A DNA stretch of 64,000 bases from Multifurca ochricompacta. Its lineage: Eukaryota > Basidiomycota > Agaricomycetes > Russulales > Russulaceae. Below, in pieces: positions 36,878-48,260 of the stretch. Within the stretch, counting starts at the first letter, position 1; each line of letters opens with the position of its first letter. Under the pieces are notes generated by a model. The model saw only the letters and a list, made by a program, of their open reading frames with translations. It did not search any database and was not told the origin of the DNA. A program made the position numbers and the translations under genes. The DNA is taken from assembly GCA_022496185.1 (NCBI GenBank), contig WTXG01000066.1, positions 62,001 through 126,000 of the forward strand, written 5' to 3'.

Positions 36878-37780
36878 CTAAGGCTTGCGGCGTCCTCGAC
36901 GCATAGATGTTGGAGCGGCAGGCGTCCAAGAGTCATCGCTTGAAGGGTAACCTTTCCAGTGGACTAGGAATGCAGTGTCTTCGTACGGCCATGATATCAA
37001 TGGCTGGTAAGGCGTCCTACTTCATATTCTTCTTCGCTGTTGACAAGATTAGGTGGCGGGCGTGTGTAGCTCACTCAGTGGGCTTCTGTTTCATGATAGG
37101 GTGATAAGGGGTCCACATGATACCTGTTGTGTATCTTCATGTGGGCTGGCAAGTCTAATTGGCAGGCAATTGCATGTATCTGATCTTTCATTGTGAATGG
37201 TCCAACTCGGCGTGGTGCCAGCTTGGAAGAAGGAAGACGCGTTTGAGGCGTTTTCTTTCGAGCCAGTCTTGTCTTCCCACGGCAAACTCCGGTCGGTTTC
37301 GGCGGTGGGTCGCTCGGCAGAAGTGCTTTGTTCCGTTCTCTGTCGTGTGGCTAGGTCATCGATGTTTCCTTCCCTCTTCAAAGCAAGGATGTGGGTAATT
37401 CGAGACCGTTTGTTCTGGATGGTCGTGGAATCGGATCTATAGGTGAGTTTAATCCCGTTCCTTTCCGGGGCAATTCTAATTGCTTCGAGTTGCCTTCTAG
37501 TTTTCGGGTGTACTTGGTGTCGAGTGTTTCTGTACCAGTCCTCTGCAATTCTTAGGCTGTCGATAAGGAACCTAGTATCCTTTGGATGGTATGTCTTCTT
37601 TGTGGATTCTAACCACTTGGTGTTCTTCTTTAGATGTATAGTGATGTTATCGACGGCGCGGGCTTGGGATGTCAAACCAGGACTTCGGAGTCGCGGTGTC
37701 AAGTTTCTTTTCGATGGATTCGATGGTCTGTTCGTGAAGCAAGGTAGCTTCAAGTCGGGGTTCAAGGATTCTGGGTTCAC
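36878..37780 (-). pseudogene. Integrase C-terminus and chromodomain of element D
   Basis: On the minus strand one frame reads KTPQTRLPSSKLAPRRVGPF then HMKIHNRYHVDPLSPYHE, the conserved C-terminal end of chromovirus integrase. A short distance downstream FLVHWKGYPSSDDSWTPA is a chromodomain core, ending in RRGRRKP and a stop near 36878. The upstream integrase sequence is in a different frame (37091-37780), so the coding region is degenerate. Confidence 0.75.
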
Positions 37781-38454
37781 AGGTCCGTTACTCTGGACGC
37801 TGTCGGTCGGGGATCGTTGGCGAGAACTGCAAAGTGATTTCGGTTTTCAGGTGGTACGTCTTCAGTTTCTGTTTTAGATTTCAATCCGGTGATTGGTATT
37901 CAAGGAACGCGTCGTCCGTTAAAGGCACTTTTCAGGTTCCGGAGTTGGTGTTCGGGTTCGATGGTGTCTGATGTCAGGGCGTCCTCTATCACAAGAATGG
38001 CAGGTCGATTATGGGAATCGATTTGGAACATCGTCGGCTCCAAGGTCGTGGTTCGGGTTTGGTGTCGAGGCAAGGGACGTGTCGTCGTCGCCTTGCAGGT
38101 TCAGTGAGTTGTTTCTTTCTCAGGTTCTGACTCTTCTGTCAGGTTTCGATGTCGAGGTCGGTCTTCAAGAGACATGTTCTTTCAAGGTCGGGGTTCGGGG
38201 TTCTTGCGCGGTCGTCGCGACTTTCTGGGTTTCGTGCAAGGGACAACTTGTCACCTTTGCAGTTCTGGTCCGGTAATCAGGATCACTGGCATCCGGGGTC
38301 CATTCGGTGGTCTACCTCGACCACAATCAAGCCGCGGTCAGTACCTCGACCGTGACGAATCAATAAACGATCAAACGTGATCGAGTCAAACTATCAAGGT
38401 CGCAACCAAGACAGAATCTGGCAGTCAAGATCAAGACGATGATCAAGACAGATC

Positions 38455-38630
38455 GAAGGAGTCAAGCCACGGTCACTACGTCGACCACGACGGATCAAGG
38501 AGTCAAGCCGCGGTCAGTACGTCGACCACGACAAAGCAAGGAATCGAAGCCGCGGTCAGTACGTCGACCACGACAAAGCAAGGAATCGAAGCCGCGGTCA
38601 GTACGTCGACCGCGATGAATCAATGGGATC
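38455..38630. repeat. Tandem repeats of about 42 bp inside element D
   Basis: Four consecutive units contain AAGCCRCGGTCASTACGTCG followed by ACCACGA and a GATCAAGGA/GCAAGGAAT tail; a diverged unit lies near 38330. They lie within about 350 bp of the element's 5' LTR (minus orientation), where gag or a leader would be expected. Confidence 0.65.
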
Positions 38631-38796
38631 AATACGGATCGGAGTCAAGTTATCAAGGTCAAGACGATGACCAGGATAAGTCAGGTCACCAGGATCAAGA
38701 TGGATCGAGTTCCGGTGTCGGGGTGAGGGACGCGTCGTCGTCGCCTCACGCGTTCGGTAAGTTCTTTTGTTCTAAGTTCGATTAAGTCTGTTCTAA

Positions 38797-39310
38797 TGTC
38801 ACAGTTAGGTGCGGAACTGTGTCGGGGATCGTGTGGGAGCTAGCCTCCCAAGTCGCGGCAAGATAAGTCAAGGCTCTATGTCACAGCAAAGTCAAGTTCT
38901 GGTCAAGCCCACAATGAAGTCGAGGGCGCGCGTGAAAATCGAAGTCGACGGCAGAGACGCTCAGTCCTGCAGCAAGTACAAGATGATGAAGGCTCTCCAA
39001 GTCACATCTTGGAGAGTTCAAGTGGGGCTCTAACTGAGAGGATTCAAGGATTCTGAAGCACCTCTGATTGAATACAAGGAGAACAGACTTAGTCTGTCTC
39101 TCTACTCTAGTAGGTCTTTAAATACATGTAGTTCTAGCTATGTCATAGTAAATAGAAGGTTCTAGTTCTATGATATAATATCTAAATGGTTGAGCAGTAG
39201 AACGAGCTAGAACTAAGGAGAATTAGGAGGGGTTAGGCCCTCAGTAAGTAAAACACCGGTGAAACACAATGTCAAGTCATTAGTAACGTCGCAGGGAGAA
39301 TTCTGTCACA
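38797..39310 (-). repeat. LTR of element D (5' LTR in coding orientation)
   Basis: Same 514-bp sequence as at 35192-35705; followed by the duplicated target GATAA. Confidence 0.9.
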
Positions 39311-41339
39311 GATAATGCCAGTGATTGGCTTGAGGCATGTCAATATGAAATTGACGCCTTAGAAAAACTTAAAGTGTGGCGCCTTGAAGACCTTCCTGAA
39401 GGTAGAAAGGCTGTAAAGTCCAAGTGGGTCTTTAAATTGAAAGCAGATGGACGCTTTCGTGCTAGGCTTGTAGCAAAAGGGTTCACCCAAATAGAGGGGG
39501 TGGACTTCGATGAAACCTTCTCCCCAGTCACCAGATTTGAGTCTCTTAGACTATTATTAGCATTGGCCGCGCTTGAGGATTGGGAAATCCACCAGATGGA
39601 TGTCAAATCGGCATTCCTACATGGCGATCTGGATGAGGAGATTTACATGGAGCAACCTATTGGTTTTGTCGTTGCTGGACAAGAGTCCAAAGTTTGTAGG
39701 CTACAGAAGGCTCTGTATGGCCTCAAACAAGCTTCCCGAGCATGGAACTTGCAATTCCATGCAGTTCTCAATGAACTGAGCTTTACTCGGACATACTCTG
39801 ATGCAGGAGTATATGTGTATCATCACCAAGAGGGGATGGTTCACTTTTCGTCATTTTATATGTTGATGACATCACTATACTTGGGTCCTCCACTAAGAAG
39901 ATTCAATGGCTGAAGGACTCTCTATCTAGCCGATATGAGATGACCGATCTTGGCGAAATCCAGTCCTACCTTGGAGTTAACATCACCAGGGATCGTCCTA
40001 ACAAGACACTGGATATAGACCAGACAGCCTATGTATCCTCCATAGTTGAGAGGTTTGGAATGGGGGATTCCAACCCAGTATATACTGTTGACATGGGATG
40101 TGTCTGGAGATGCTTCAGGCATCTGAGGATCGCTTTAGCTGTAGATAAGATTAGATTAGGTTCTGGAGTTTCGGACTTTTTACGATATCTTTATTACATT
40201 TCTTTCTCACCTTACTCAGCTGATTAGTGATGCCCTTAGTAATGCGCAGTAAGCATGTGATATCTCTTTGGCCAATGGCCTTTATCCCTCTCTGTTTATT
40301 GTCCGGCACTTGTGGACTTATTCCCAGTGCGCACAGACCATTTCCCCTGGCCCCCATGGGTATATAAGGGTGTCTGTTTTGTCCTTTACACTTCAGAGTT
40401 CTTCTTCCTCTGAAGTGTAAGTCGTCTTTGCTTTACTTTCTACTTTTCCTTTGACTAACGTTCTCTGTGTAGATAACTTGTCTTTTAGGTCAGTAGTATA
40501 GTATTATAGAGTTCTTCTTCCTCTGAAGTATAACTTGTCTTTTAGCCTTACACGCTACTAACCACAGTCAGTATAACCAGCAGCATGATTGTTTGACATA
40601 TACTCCTCTACCCTCTGGCGTGGATGTTCATTTGGTCAAGTTTGAAGACCAAGCATCTACCTCTGATATTAAGAGGTATCAGCAGTTAATGGGGTCTCTG
40701 CTTTGGGTGCAGATTGGAAGCAGACCTGACATTAGTTTTGCTGTTGCACGCCTTAGTCAATTTGCTTCCAACCCTTCCCAGCAGCACATGCGACTAGCAA
40801 AGTATGTCTTAGCCTATCTAAATGCTACAAAAGACTACAAGTTGCGCTATTCTGGAGGGAATGGTGAAGTTGGCCTTCATGGCTTTGCAGATTCCTCATG
40901 GGGAGATCAAGAGGACCGCCACTCCACCTCAGGCTACGTCTTTTTCCTTGCTAATGGAGCCATTAGCTGGTGTTCCAGGAAGCAGAAGACAGTAGCACAG
41001 TCCACCACTGAAGCCGAATATATGAGCCTTGCTGAGGCTTCAAATCAGGCTGCGTGGTACAGGACGTTCATGCAGGAATTGGGATATGAAGTTAGTTCAC
41101 CCATACAACTGCATTGTGACAATAAGGGTGCAGTAGATCTTGCATTAAACCCTGTCACAGGAAGGCGATCAAAGCACATACCAATAAAGTACCATGCCAT
41201 TAGGGAGTATGTAGAATCACACCAGATTGACTTGGTGCGAACTCCCACTGGAGAGATGCTGGCAGATGGCCTTACAAAGTCTCTGCCCAGATCATCTTTT
41301 GATCTCATGGTAACTGGATTTGGACTAGTGCTGGAATGA
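39311..41339 (+). pseudogene. RT-RNase H part of element B pol, interrupted by a solo LTR
   Basis: Coding resumes after element D with DNASDWLEACQYEIDALEKL. RT motifs are [20 protein letters not shown] (39600), YGLKQASRAWNLQFH and a YVDDI box that falls in a shifted frame because the G run at 39832-39835 has four bases. The element A homologue has five. After the solo LTR (40086-40598) the frame continues TPLPSGVDVHLVKFEDQAS. RNase H follows (FADSSWGDQEDRHSTSGY; EAEYMSLAEA; DNKGAVDLALNPVTGRR), with a stop at 41337-41339. Confidence 0.87.
40086..40598 (+). repeat. Solo copia LTR inside element B
   Basis: A B-like LTR (TGTTGACATGGG to GTTTGACA) with target duplication TATAC on both sides. Its loop sequence (TTCTTCTTC) differs from that of element B but is the same in both of its leader copies. 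Confidence 0.9.
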
Positions 41340-41591
41340 AAGAGCTGGAATCTGGAGACTTTGTTCACCATTTTCACTTTCCCACCATGCCACATGAGCA
41401 CGTTCTCGACCTCAAGAGTGACGCAAGAGGTGTGTAGACTTGCATAAGTGAATCTACAACTCGTATGCAAAACTCACAAAGAGTTAGAGAAATTGGATCT
41501 CTGGCTGGCGACATGTTCGTTCAATTGTGAACAGCAGTGTGCTCATTCAACTCATTCCATCTCAATGATTGATGCCTTCACCATGGAGGGA

Positions 41592-42102
41592 TGTTGACAC
41601 AGGATGTGTCTGGAGATGCTTCAGGCATCTAAGGTTCGCTTCAGCTGTAGATTAGATTAGATTAGATATCGGAGTATCAGACTTTTTATGTTATCTTTAT
41701 TACACTTCTTTCCTTCTTACTCAGCTGATTAGTGATGGACTTAGTAATGCGCAGTAAGCATGTGATATCTCTTTGGCCAATGGCCTTTATCCCTCTCTGT
41801 TTATTGTCCGGCACTTGTGGACTTATTCCCAGTGCGCACAGACCATTTCCCCTGGCCCCTATGGGTATATAAGGGTGTCTGTTTCGTCTCTTACACTTCA
41901 GAGTTCCTTCTATCTCTGAAGTGTAAGTCCCATTTACTTTACTCTCTACTTCCTTTAGACTAATGCTCTATGTAGTACTTGTCTTTTCTAGGTCAGTAGT
42001 GTAGTAATATAGAGTTCCTTCTATCTCTGAAGTTACTTGTCTTTTCTAGCCTAACACGCTACTAACCACAGTCAGTATAACCAGCAGCATGATTGTTTGA
42101 CA
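41592..42102 (+). repeat. 3' LTR of element B
   Basis: 511 bp, one CpG transition from the 5' LTR; preceded by the purine tract ATGGAGGGA. Confidence 0.9.
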
Positions 42103-42107
42103 TGAGA

Positions 42108-43050
42108 CTGGTGTACAAAGTCTCCAGATTCCAGCTCCTTTATTCCAACACTAGTCCAAATCCAGTTACCATGAGATCAAAAGATGATCTGGGCAGAGAC
42201 TTTGTAAGGCCATCTGCCAGCATCTCTCCAGTGGGAGTTTGCACCAAGTCAATCTGGTGTGATTCTACATACTCCCTAATGGCATGGTACTTTATTGGTA
42301 TGTGCTTTGATCACCTTCCTGTGACAGGGTTTAATGCAAGATCTACTGCACCCTTATTGTCACAATGCAGTTGTATGGGTGAACTGACTTCATATCCCAA
42401 CTCCTGCATAAAGGTCCTATACCATGCAGCCTGATTTGAAGCCTCAGCAAGGCTCATATACTTGGCTTCAGTGGTGGACTGTGCTACTGTCTTCTGCTTC
42501 CTGGAACACCAGCTAATGGCTCCATTAGCAAGGAAAAAGACGTAGCCTGAGGTGGAGTGGCGGTCCTCTTGATCTCCCCATGAGGAATCTGCAAAGCCAT
42601 GAAGGCCTACTTCACCATTCCCTCCAGAATAGTGCAACTTGTAGTCTTTTGTAGCATTTAGATAAGCTAAGACATACTTTGCTAGTTGCATGTGCTGCTG
42701 GGAAGGGTTGGAAGCAAATTGACTAAGGTGTGCAACAGCAAAACTAATGTCAGGTCTGCTTCCGATCTGCACCCAAAGCAGAGACCCCATTAACTGCTGA
42801 TACCTCTTAATATCAGAGGTAGATGCCTGGTCTTCAAACTTGACCAAATGAACATCCATGCCAGAGGGTAGAGGAGTATATACTGGGTTGGAATTTCCCA
42901 TTCCAAACCTCTCAACTATTGAGGATACATAGGCTGTCTGGTCAATATCCAGTGTCTTGTTAGGACGATCCCTGGTGATGTTAACTCCAAGGTAGGACTG
43001 GATTTCACCAAGATCAGTCATCTCATATCAGCTAGATAGAGAGTCCTTCA
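42108..43050 (-). pseudogene. RT C-terminus and RNase H of element C
   Basis: Minus-strand frame from MTDLGEIQSYLGVNITRDRP to DNKGAVDLALNPVTGR, nearly the same protein as element B at 39940-41170. The remaining RNase H end is in a shifted frame up to the B insertion point. The upstream pol is missing. Confidence 0.82.
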
Positions 43051-43551
43051 TGTTGAACACAGAAGATGTTCGGTGATGCTTCAGGCATCAGGTGATTAGA
43101 TTAGCTACTTTGTAGATTAGATTAGATACCGGAGTTTCAGACTTTTACATTATCATTATTACTTTCTTTCTCACATTCCACAGTAGCTGACTGATACACC
43201 ATGTAACATGTGATTTCTGTAGTGGCCAATGGCCTTTCTCCCTCATGTTTGTTGTTTGGACCTTGTCTGGCACTTGAGGACTTATTCCCAGTGCACAGAC
43301 CATCCCTTCAAAGAGTATATAAGGGTGTCTGTTTCATCTCTTACACTTCAGAGTTTCTTCTACCTCTGAAGTGTAAGTCGTCCTCTCTACTATCCTCACT
43401 ACCTTAGACTAACTCTGTATATAGAACTTGTCTTTTCTAGGTGTGTAGTATAGTGTAATAGAGTTTCTTCTACCTCTGAAGTAACTTGTCTTTTCTAGCC
43501 TAACCCGCTAAACTTTACAGTCAGTATGCTGCGCCTCATGCCTGTTTCACA
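43051..43551 (+). repeat. A-type LTR at the junction of two element fragments
   Basis: TGTTGAACAC to TGTTTCACA, plus strand. The flanks are different parts of pol (left, RT C-terminus of C; right, RT N-terminal part of an A-family fragment), and no target duplication is seen. About 330 bp of RT present in A and B is absent here. The two leader copies share the private loop TTTCTTCTAC. Confidence 0.75.
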
Positions 43552-46284
43552 ACATCCATCTGGTGGATTTCCCAATCCTCTAGTGTAGCTAGTGCTAGTA
43601 GTGATCTAAGAGATTCAAATCTGGCAACTGGGGAAAATGTTTCATCAAAGTCCACCCCTTCTATTTGGGTGAAGCCCTTTGCCACGAGCCTAGCACGAAA
43701 CCGTCCATCTGGTTTCAGCTTAAAGACCCATTTTGACTTGACTGCCTTTCTTCCTTTTGGAAGATTCTCAAGGCACCACACATTAAGTTTATCTAAGGCA
43801 TCAATTTCATATTTACATGCCTCAAGCCATTCATTGGCATTCTCAGACTGCATTGCCTCCTGAAAGGTCAGGGGGTCTCTGTAAGAGACGCCTGCAGCAT
43901 TTAGCAACTCCATATGCCCAAGTCTGGAAGAACCCTGCACGAACCCAGCATTATCCTCATTATAAAATCGAGGGTTCATGTGACATGAACATTTGGGACA
44001 GGCAGTATCAAGATCTAGATCTTCCTGCACAGCCCTGTCACATTGTTGAGAATGTGGACTTTCCCTAGTAAAGACTGGTTGGGGAAGTCTGCTGACATTC
44101 TTTTTAGACTGTCTCTTGGCAAAAGTTCTTTGGGGGAGTTCAGATGGTTCCATGATTTGGGATGGAGGTGTCTGATAGATAGTTATATCATGTGTCTCAT
44201 TTTCGGGTGTGGTAGGCTCAGGATTTACTTGAGGAGGTTCCACTACCTCCTGTTCCTCAACCTCAGCTTCCTTGTCTTCAGTGTCAAACAATCATGCTGC
44301 TGGTTATACTGACTGTGGTTAGTAGCGGGTTAGGCTAAAAGACAAGTAGTACTTCAGAGGTTAGAAGAACTCTATACAACTATACTACTGACCTAAAAGA
44401 CAAGTAGTCTACAGAAGACGGTTAGTCAAAGGTAAGAAAGAGCGTATAGTAAAAGGAACTTACACTTCAGAGGTTAGAAGAACTCTGAAGTGAAAGAGAC
44501 AAAACAGACACCCTTATATACCCATGGGGGCCAGGGGAAATGGTCTGTGCGCACTGGGAATAAGTCCACAAGTGCCGGACAATAAACAGTGAGGGATAAC
44601 GGCCATTGGCCAAAGAGATATCATGTGCTTACTGCGCATTACTAAGGGCATCACTAATCAGCTGAGTAAGAGAGAAAGAAATGTAATAAAGATATCGTAA
44701 AAAGTCCGAAACTCCGGAACCTAATCTAATCTTATCTACAGCTAAAGCGTTCCTCAGATGCCTGAAGCATCTCCAGACACATCCTGTGTCAACATTCAGG
44801 AGCCTGAGGAACTGTGGCTATTGCTGGTTGAGGCTGGACAGGCCTCTCAACTTCTAAGACAAAAGGCATAACTTTTTCCTTTTGCTTTCCCTTGCTGTCC
44901 TTGGCAAGGTTGGATGGGAAGGACCCTTCATCAAATGTCACATCTCTTGACAATACAAAGGATCAAGTATGCATATCCCAAAGGAGGTATCCTTTAGAAT
45001 GGGGTGCATACCCAACAAAGACTGTCTCCCTGGCTTTGTGGTCCAGTTTACGTCTTTTGTCCTCTGGGACAGTATAATAGGCTAAGCAGCCAAATATTTG
45101 AAGTATGAGACATCTGGAATGTCCCCATCCAGAAGCTCAAGCGGTGTCCTCCACTTATTAGAGCGGATAGGCATTCTATTGTATATGTGACAGGCTGTTC
45201 GCACTGCACATTCCCAGAAACCAAGGGACAGACCAGCATGATGCAGCATACTGGTTGCCTTTTCCATAATGGTTCTGTTGAACCTTTCAGCCCTTCCATT
45301 CTGTTGTGGGGAATATGGCATTGTCAATTTATGCTCTATGCCAGCCTGCTCAAGTATTGACTTCAGCTCCCTATTAACAAATTCACCACCTCAGTCTGTG
45401 TGTAAGGTCTTTATTTTCCTGTTTGTTTTATTTTCCAGGAATGCCTTAATGTTACTAAAGACCAATGTAAATTCACTTTTAGCTTTCATAGCAACAACTA
45501 GAGCAGTTCTGCTAAAGTCATCTATGAAAGTGGCAAAGTATAGGTTCCCTTGAATTGAGGTACATTGCAGAGGACCAACCAGGTCACTATGAATGACTTC
45601 CAAGGGTGCTGCAGCTCTCTTTTGAGAGGGAGGGAATGGAGGACAGTGTGATTTTCCCATTTCACAGCCATAACACAGCTTGTCTTCCACTTGGCTATTA
45701 TCAATGCTAAGGCCTTTTACAGCCTTAGGAGCATATCTTTTGAGGGCCTCTTTAGACATATGACCCATTCATAAATGCCAGGTATCAAGGCTACTTGATG
45801 CAGATTTGTGGGACGCAGTATTTAGATTCTGCATAGTTTTCCCAAAGACCCAATAGAGTCCCATAGCCTTGACACCTTCTGCTATTATTGTATTATTGTA
45901 CTTTATTTTGACCTCAGATGGAGAAAATTCCACTGAGCCACCTTTGTCTGTGATGCAGCTTGTTGACAGTATTCTTTCACTGCCAGGCATATAAAAGACA
46001 TTATTTAACTCTAACTCATAATTGTTTTGAGTTTTGAGTATGACTTTGCCTGTTCCTCCGACTTGGACTATGGATCCATCACCAATTGTCACTTGATGTC
46101 CCTTATGTGGGAAATACTCAGAGAAATCATCTAAGTATGGTGTAAAATGAGTGGTGGCTCTGCTGTCCATCATCCAAGGATTGCTGCCATCATCAACTTC
46201 TTGCTTGGTCAAAGTATAAAGTGAAATACGAGGTGTCTCATGCACCTCCTGTATTCTGCCACTACCATTAACTATGGTAGCTAC
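43552..46284 (-). pseudogene. Internal pol fragment of an A-family copia element (minus)
   Basis: Minus-strand coding from the gag-protease border (ETPRISLYTLTKQEVDDGSN, WMMDSRATTHFTPYLDDFSE) through integrase (MGHMSKEALKRYAPKAVKGL; MPYSPQQNGRAERFNRTIME) to the first RT motif (DWEIHQMDV). It closely matches element A but lacks several of its one-base losses. It is interrupted by a solo LTR at 44282-44794 and bounded by A-type LTRs in opposite orientations. Confidence 0.8.
44282..44794 (-). repeat. Solo B-type LTR with target duplication TTCAG
   Basis: TGTCAAACA to GTGTCAACA with TTCAG at 44277-44281 and 44795-44799. In its own orientation both leader copies carry the private join GAAGT-ACTACTTG and the ending GTCTTTTAG. 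Confidence 0.9.
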
Positions 46285-46786
46285 TGTGAAACAGGCATGT
46301 GCGCAGCATACTGACTGTTTGAAGTTAGCGGGTTAGGCTAGACAAAGACAAGTTGCTTCAGAGGTAGAAGAAACTCTATAATACTATACTACTGACCTAG
46401 ACAAAGACAAGTTCTATATACAAGAGTTAGTCTTAAGGTATGATAGATAGTAGAGTAGGAACTTACGCTTCAGAGGTAGAAGAAACTCTGAAGTGTAAGA
46501 GACGAAACAGACACCCTTATATACCCCAAGGGATGGTCTGTGCACACTGGGAATAAGTCCTCAGGTGCCGGACAAAGTCCAAACAATAAACAGAGGGAGA
46601 AAGGCCATTGGCCACTACAGAAATCACATGTTACAAGGTATATCAGTCAGCTACTGCGGAATGTGAGAAAGAAAGTAATAAAGATATAGTAAAAGTCCGA
46701 AACTCCGGTATCTAATCTAATCTACAAAGTAGCTAATCTAATCACCTGATGCCTGAAGCATCACCGAACATCTCCTGTGTTCAACA
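46285..46786 (-). repeat. A-type LTR, minus orientation
   Basis: TGTGAAACAGG to GTGTTCAACA. It joins directly to the end of gag on its left, so the primer site and gag are missing. Both leader copies share the private variants GAAGC (instead of GAAGT) and TTTGTCTAG. Confidence 0.8.
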
Positions 46787-48255
46787 AGATAACCACACAG
46801 AATGCAAAATAATTTGATGAACACATAGCAATTGGAAGGGGTAACCCCTGGATAATTGTTTTGATACCTGGGTTACCCATAAAATGAAATGTGTGCAAGT
46901 TCTTTACTTGCATTGCGCATTTCAGACATCCAGCCTGGGACATCCCAGTCAAGGAGATACGCACTTGGACACAACGCATTCATTTATGGCTACTCAAGAT
47001 CCCTCAAAAATTCCTATTTTATGTTCATAAGATTAAGATATTTTATTATTCCATTTTTATTTTATTATTCTGGTTTCAATTTTATACAAGCGTGACTGTT
47101 CTTTGCATTTCTGCACATTTCGGATAAATGGCCTGGGCTGTCCTGGTTGAGGAGATAAGCACTTGGACACAACACGTTCATTTATGGCTAGTGATGTTCT
47201 GGCCCGGCTTGGCCCAAAAGCCGCAGCTTTGGCTTGGCCTGAGGCAGCTCCGGCTTTCCTAAAGTCTGGGCCGAGCCAAAGCCGCCACAGACGGCTTGGC
47301 CCAAGCTGCGGCTTTTGGTAGAGAAAATTTATGACATATAACTAGTAGTTATAGTTCAGCTAATCCAAATATGACTTAGTGTGTTACGTATTGCAAAGTT
47401 ATATCAAAGAAAAAGTTTGAAATGCTGCAATAAACATGATTACATGACCCAAATCAACCACTTTGTGATCAGATTTCTACTGATTTTGATGATTGCTATT
47501 GCACTTGTATGTGCTGTTGAAAGCTGCGGCCTGAGCTGGCAGCTTTGGCTTTTAGCTTCTCTGAGCCGGGCCAGGCACATCACTATTTATGGCTACTCAA
47601 GATCCCTCAAATATTGTTGGTTTATGTTCAGAAGATTGAAATGATCCTTTATTTACATTATTATTTTATTATTCTAGTTTCATTTCATACAAGCACAACT
47701 GTCCTGGTGCATTTAAGTCAACCTTCCTTAATAGGAAGGAGGTTAGACCACCATGCAATGCAATGTAGTCACTGCCCCATGCAGCTTGTAGATACACACA
47801 GGCCTTGTTTCAGTAAACTGATTTGATAATTATATTATATTATAGTCTAAAGTAGTCTAGAGAGTATTTAGATAGTCCCAGACTGGCAGAATTGGTCGCA
47901 CGTTGATAAAACAGGTGCATCATGATTTTCAAGAAGTGGATCACTGATAACACTTTTATTTTACATTGCACTGTTGATCTGCTTTGATATTTCATATGAT
48001 AATACTAGAACATATTTAAAGATACCCTATAGCATACATCAGATGAGATCTTTTATTTCTGTGGCTGCAGATGTGTTTTATCTTAGAATTTCTACTGATC
48101 TTGTCAATGCATGATTGGCACCTATACCTGCCAAACCCGCTGCATGGGTATGGGTTTCCATGGGTTGGGAGCCGTATACCTGTACCTGTACCTGGCAAAA
48201 CCCATGGCGCTTACCTGCGCAGGTATGAAAACCCTTGACAATCACTAATAACATC
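46787..48255 (-). repeat. Right arm of the large inverted repeat
   Basis: Reverse complement of 22235-22823 plus 29356-29845, without element A. It carries a 395-bp TIR element of its own (47190-47584). It ends next to the target duplication of element E. Confidence 0.75.
47190..47584. mobile_element. Small TIR element (MITE-like) with a 10-bp target duplication
   Basis: It starts AGTGATGTTCTGGCCCGGCT and ends with the complement of AGTGATGTGCCTGGCCCGGCT, flanked on both sides by ATTTATGGCT. The ends are rich in AGCCAAAGC/GCTTTGGCT palindromic units; the middle is AT-rich. It is absent from the corresponding place in the left arm. No coding capacity; the duplication length would suit a Mutator-like family. 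Confidence 0.75.
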
Positions 48256-48260
48256 AGTGT

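Larger units (their letters stand above)
35192..39310 (-). mobile_element. Chromovirus-derived gypsy element D, internally deleted
   Basis: LTRs of 514 bp at 35192-35705 and 38797-39310 appear identical; the target duplication is GATAA. The coding strand is minus. Of pol only the integrase C-terminus and a chromodomain remain (about 36880-37780), so the 3.1-kb interior lacks protease, RT and RNase H and the element must depend on a helper. A purine tract plus GGGGTAA precedes the 3' LTR at 35706-35718; a second similar tract sits at about 36870-36885. Confidence 0.87.
30933..42102 (+). mobile_element. Ty1/copia LTR retrotransposon B with nested insertions
   Basis: A complete copia element flanked by the perfect 5-bp duplication TGAGA. 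LTRs of 511 bp (30933-31443, 41592-42102) differ at a single site (TCGGA versus TCAGA, a CpG transition), so insertion was recent. The interior is interrupted by element D (35192-39310, duplication GATAA) and by a solo LTR (40086-40598, duplication TATAC). Without these the element would be about 6.5 kb. Confidence 0.93.
30154..43050 (-). mobile_element. Truncated copia element C (minus), interrupted by element B
   Basis: Read on the minus strand this is a B-family copia element lacking its 5' half. It has RT/RNase H coding at 43050-42108 and 3' non-coding DNA split by the insertion of B (target duplication TGAGA at 30928-30932 and 42103-42107). Its 3' LTR is at 30154-30664. The 5' truncation point abuts an oppositely oriented A-type LTR at 43051. 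Confidence 0.75.

Noticed and set aside
22824..42102. Leader repeats in the LTRs as a plain tandem duplication
   Set aside because: The second copy lacks exactly the GT-AG interval in each LTR and shares private variants with the first copy.
43051..43551. Ordinary solo LTR insertion
   Set aside because: Flanks come from different parts of pol and no target duplication is present, so a rearrangement is more likely.
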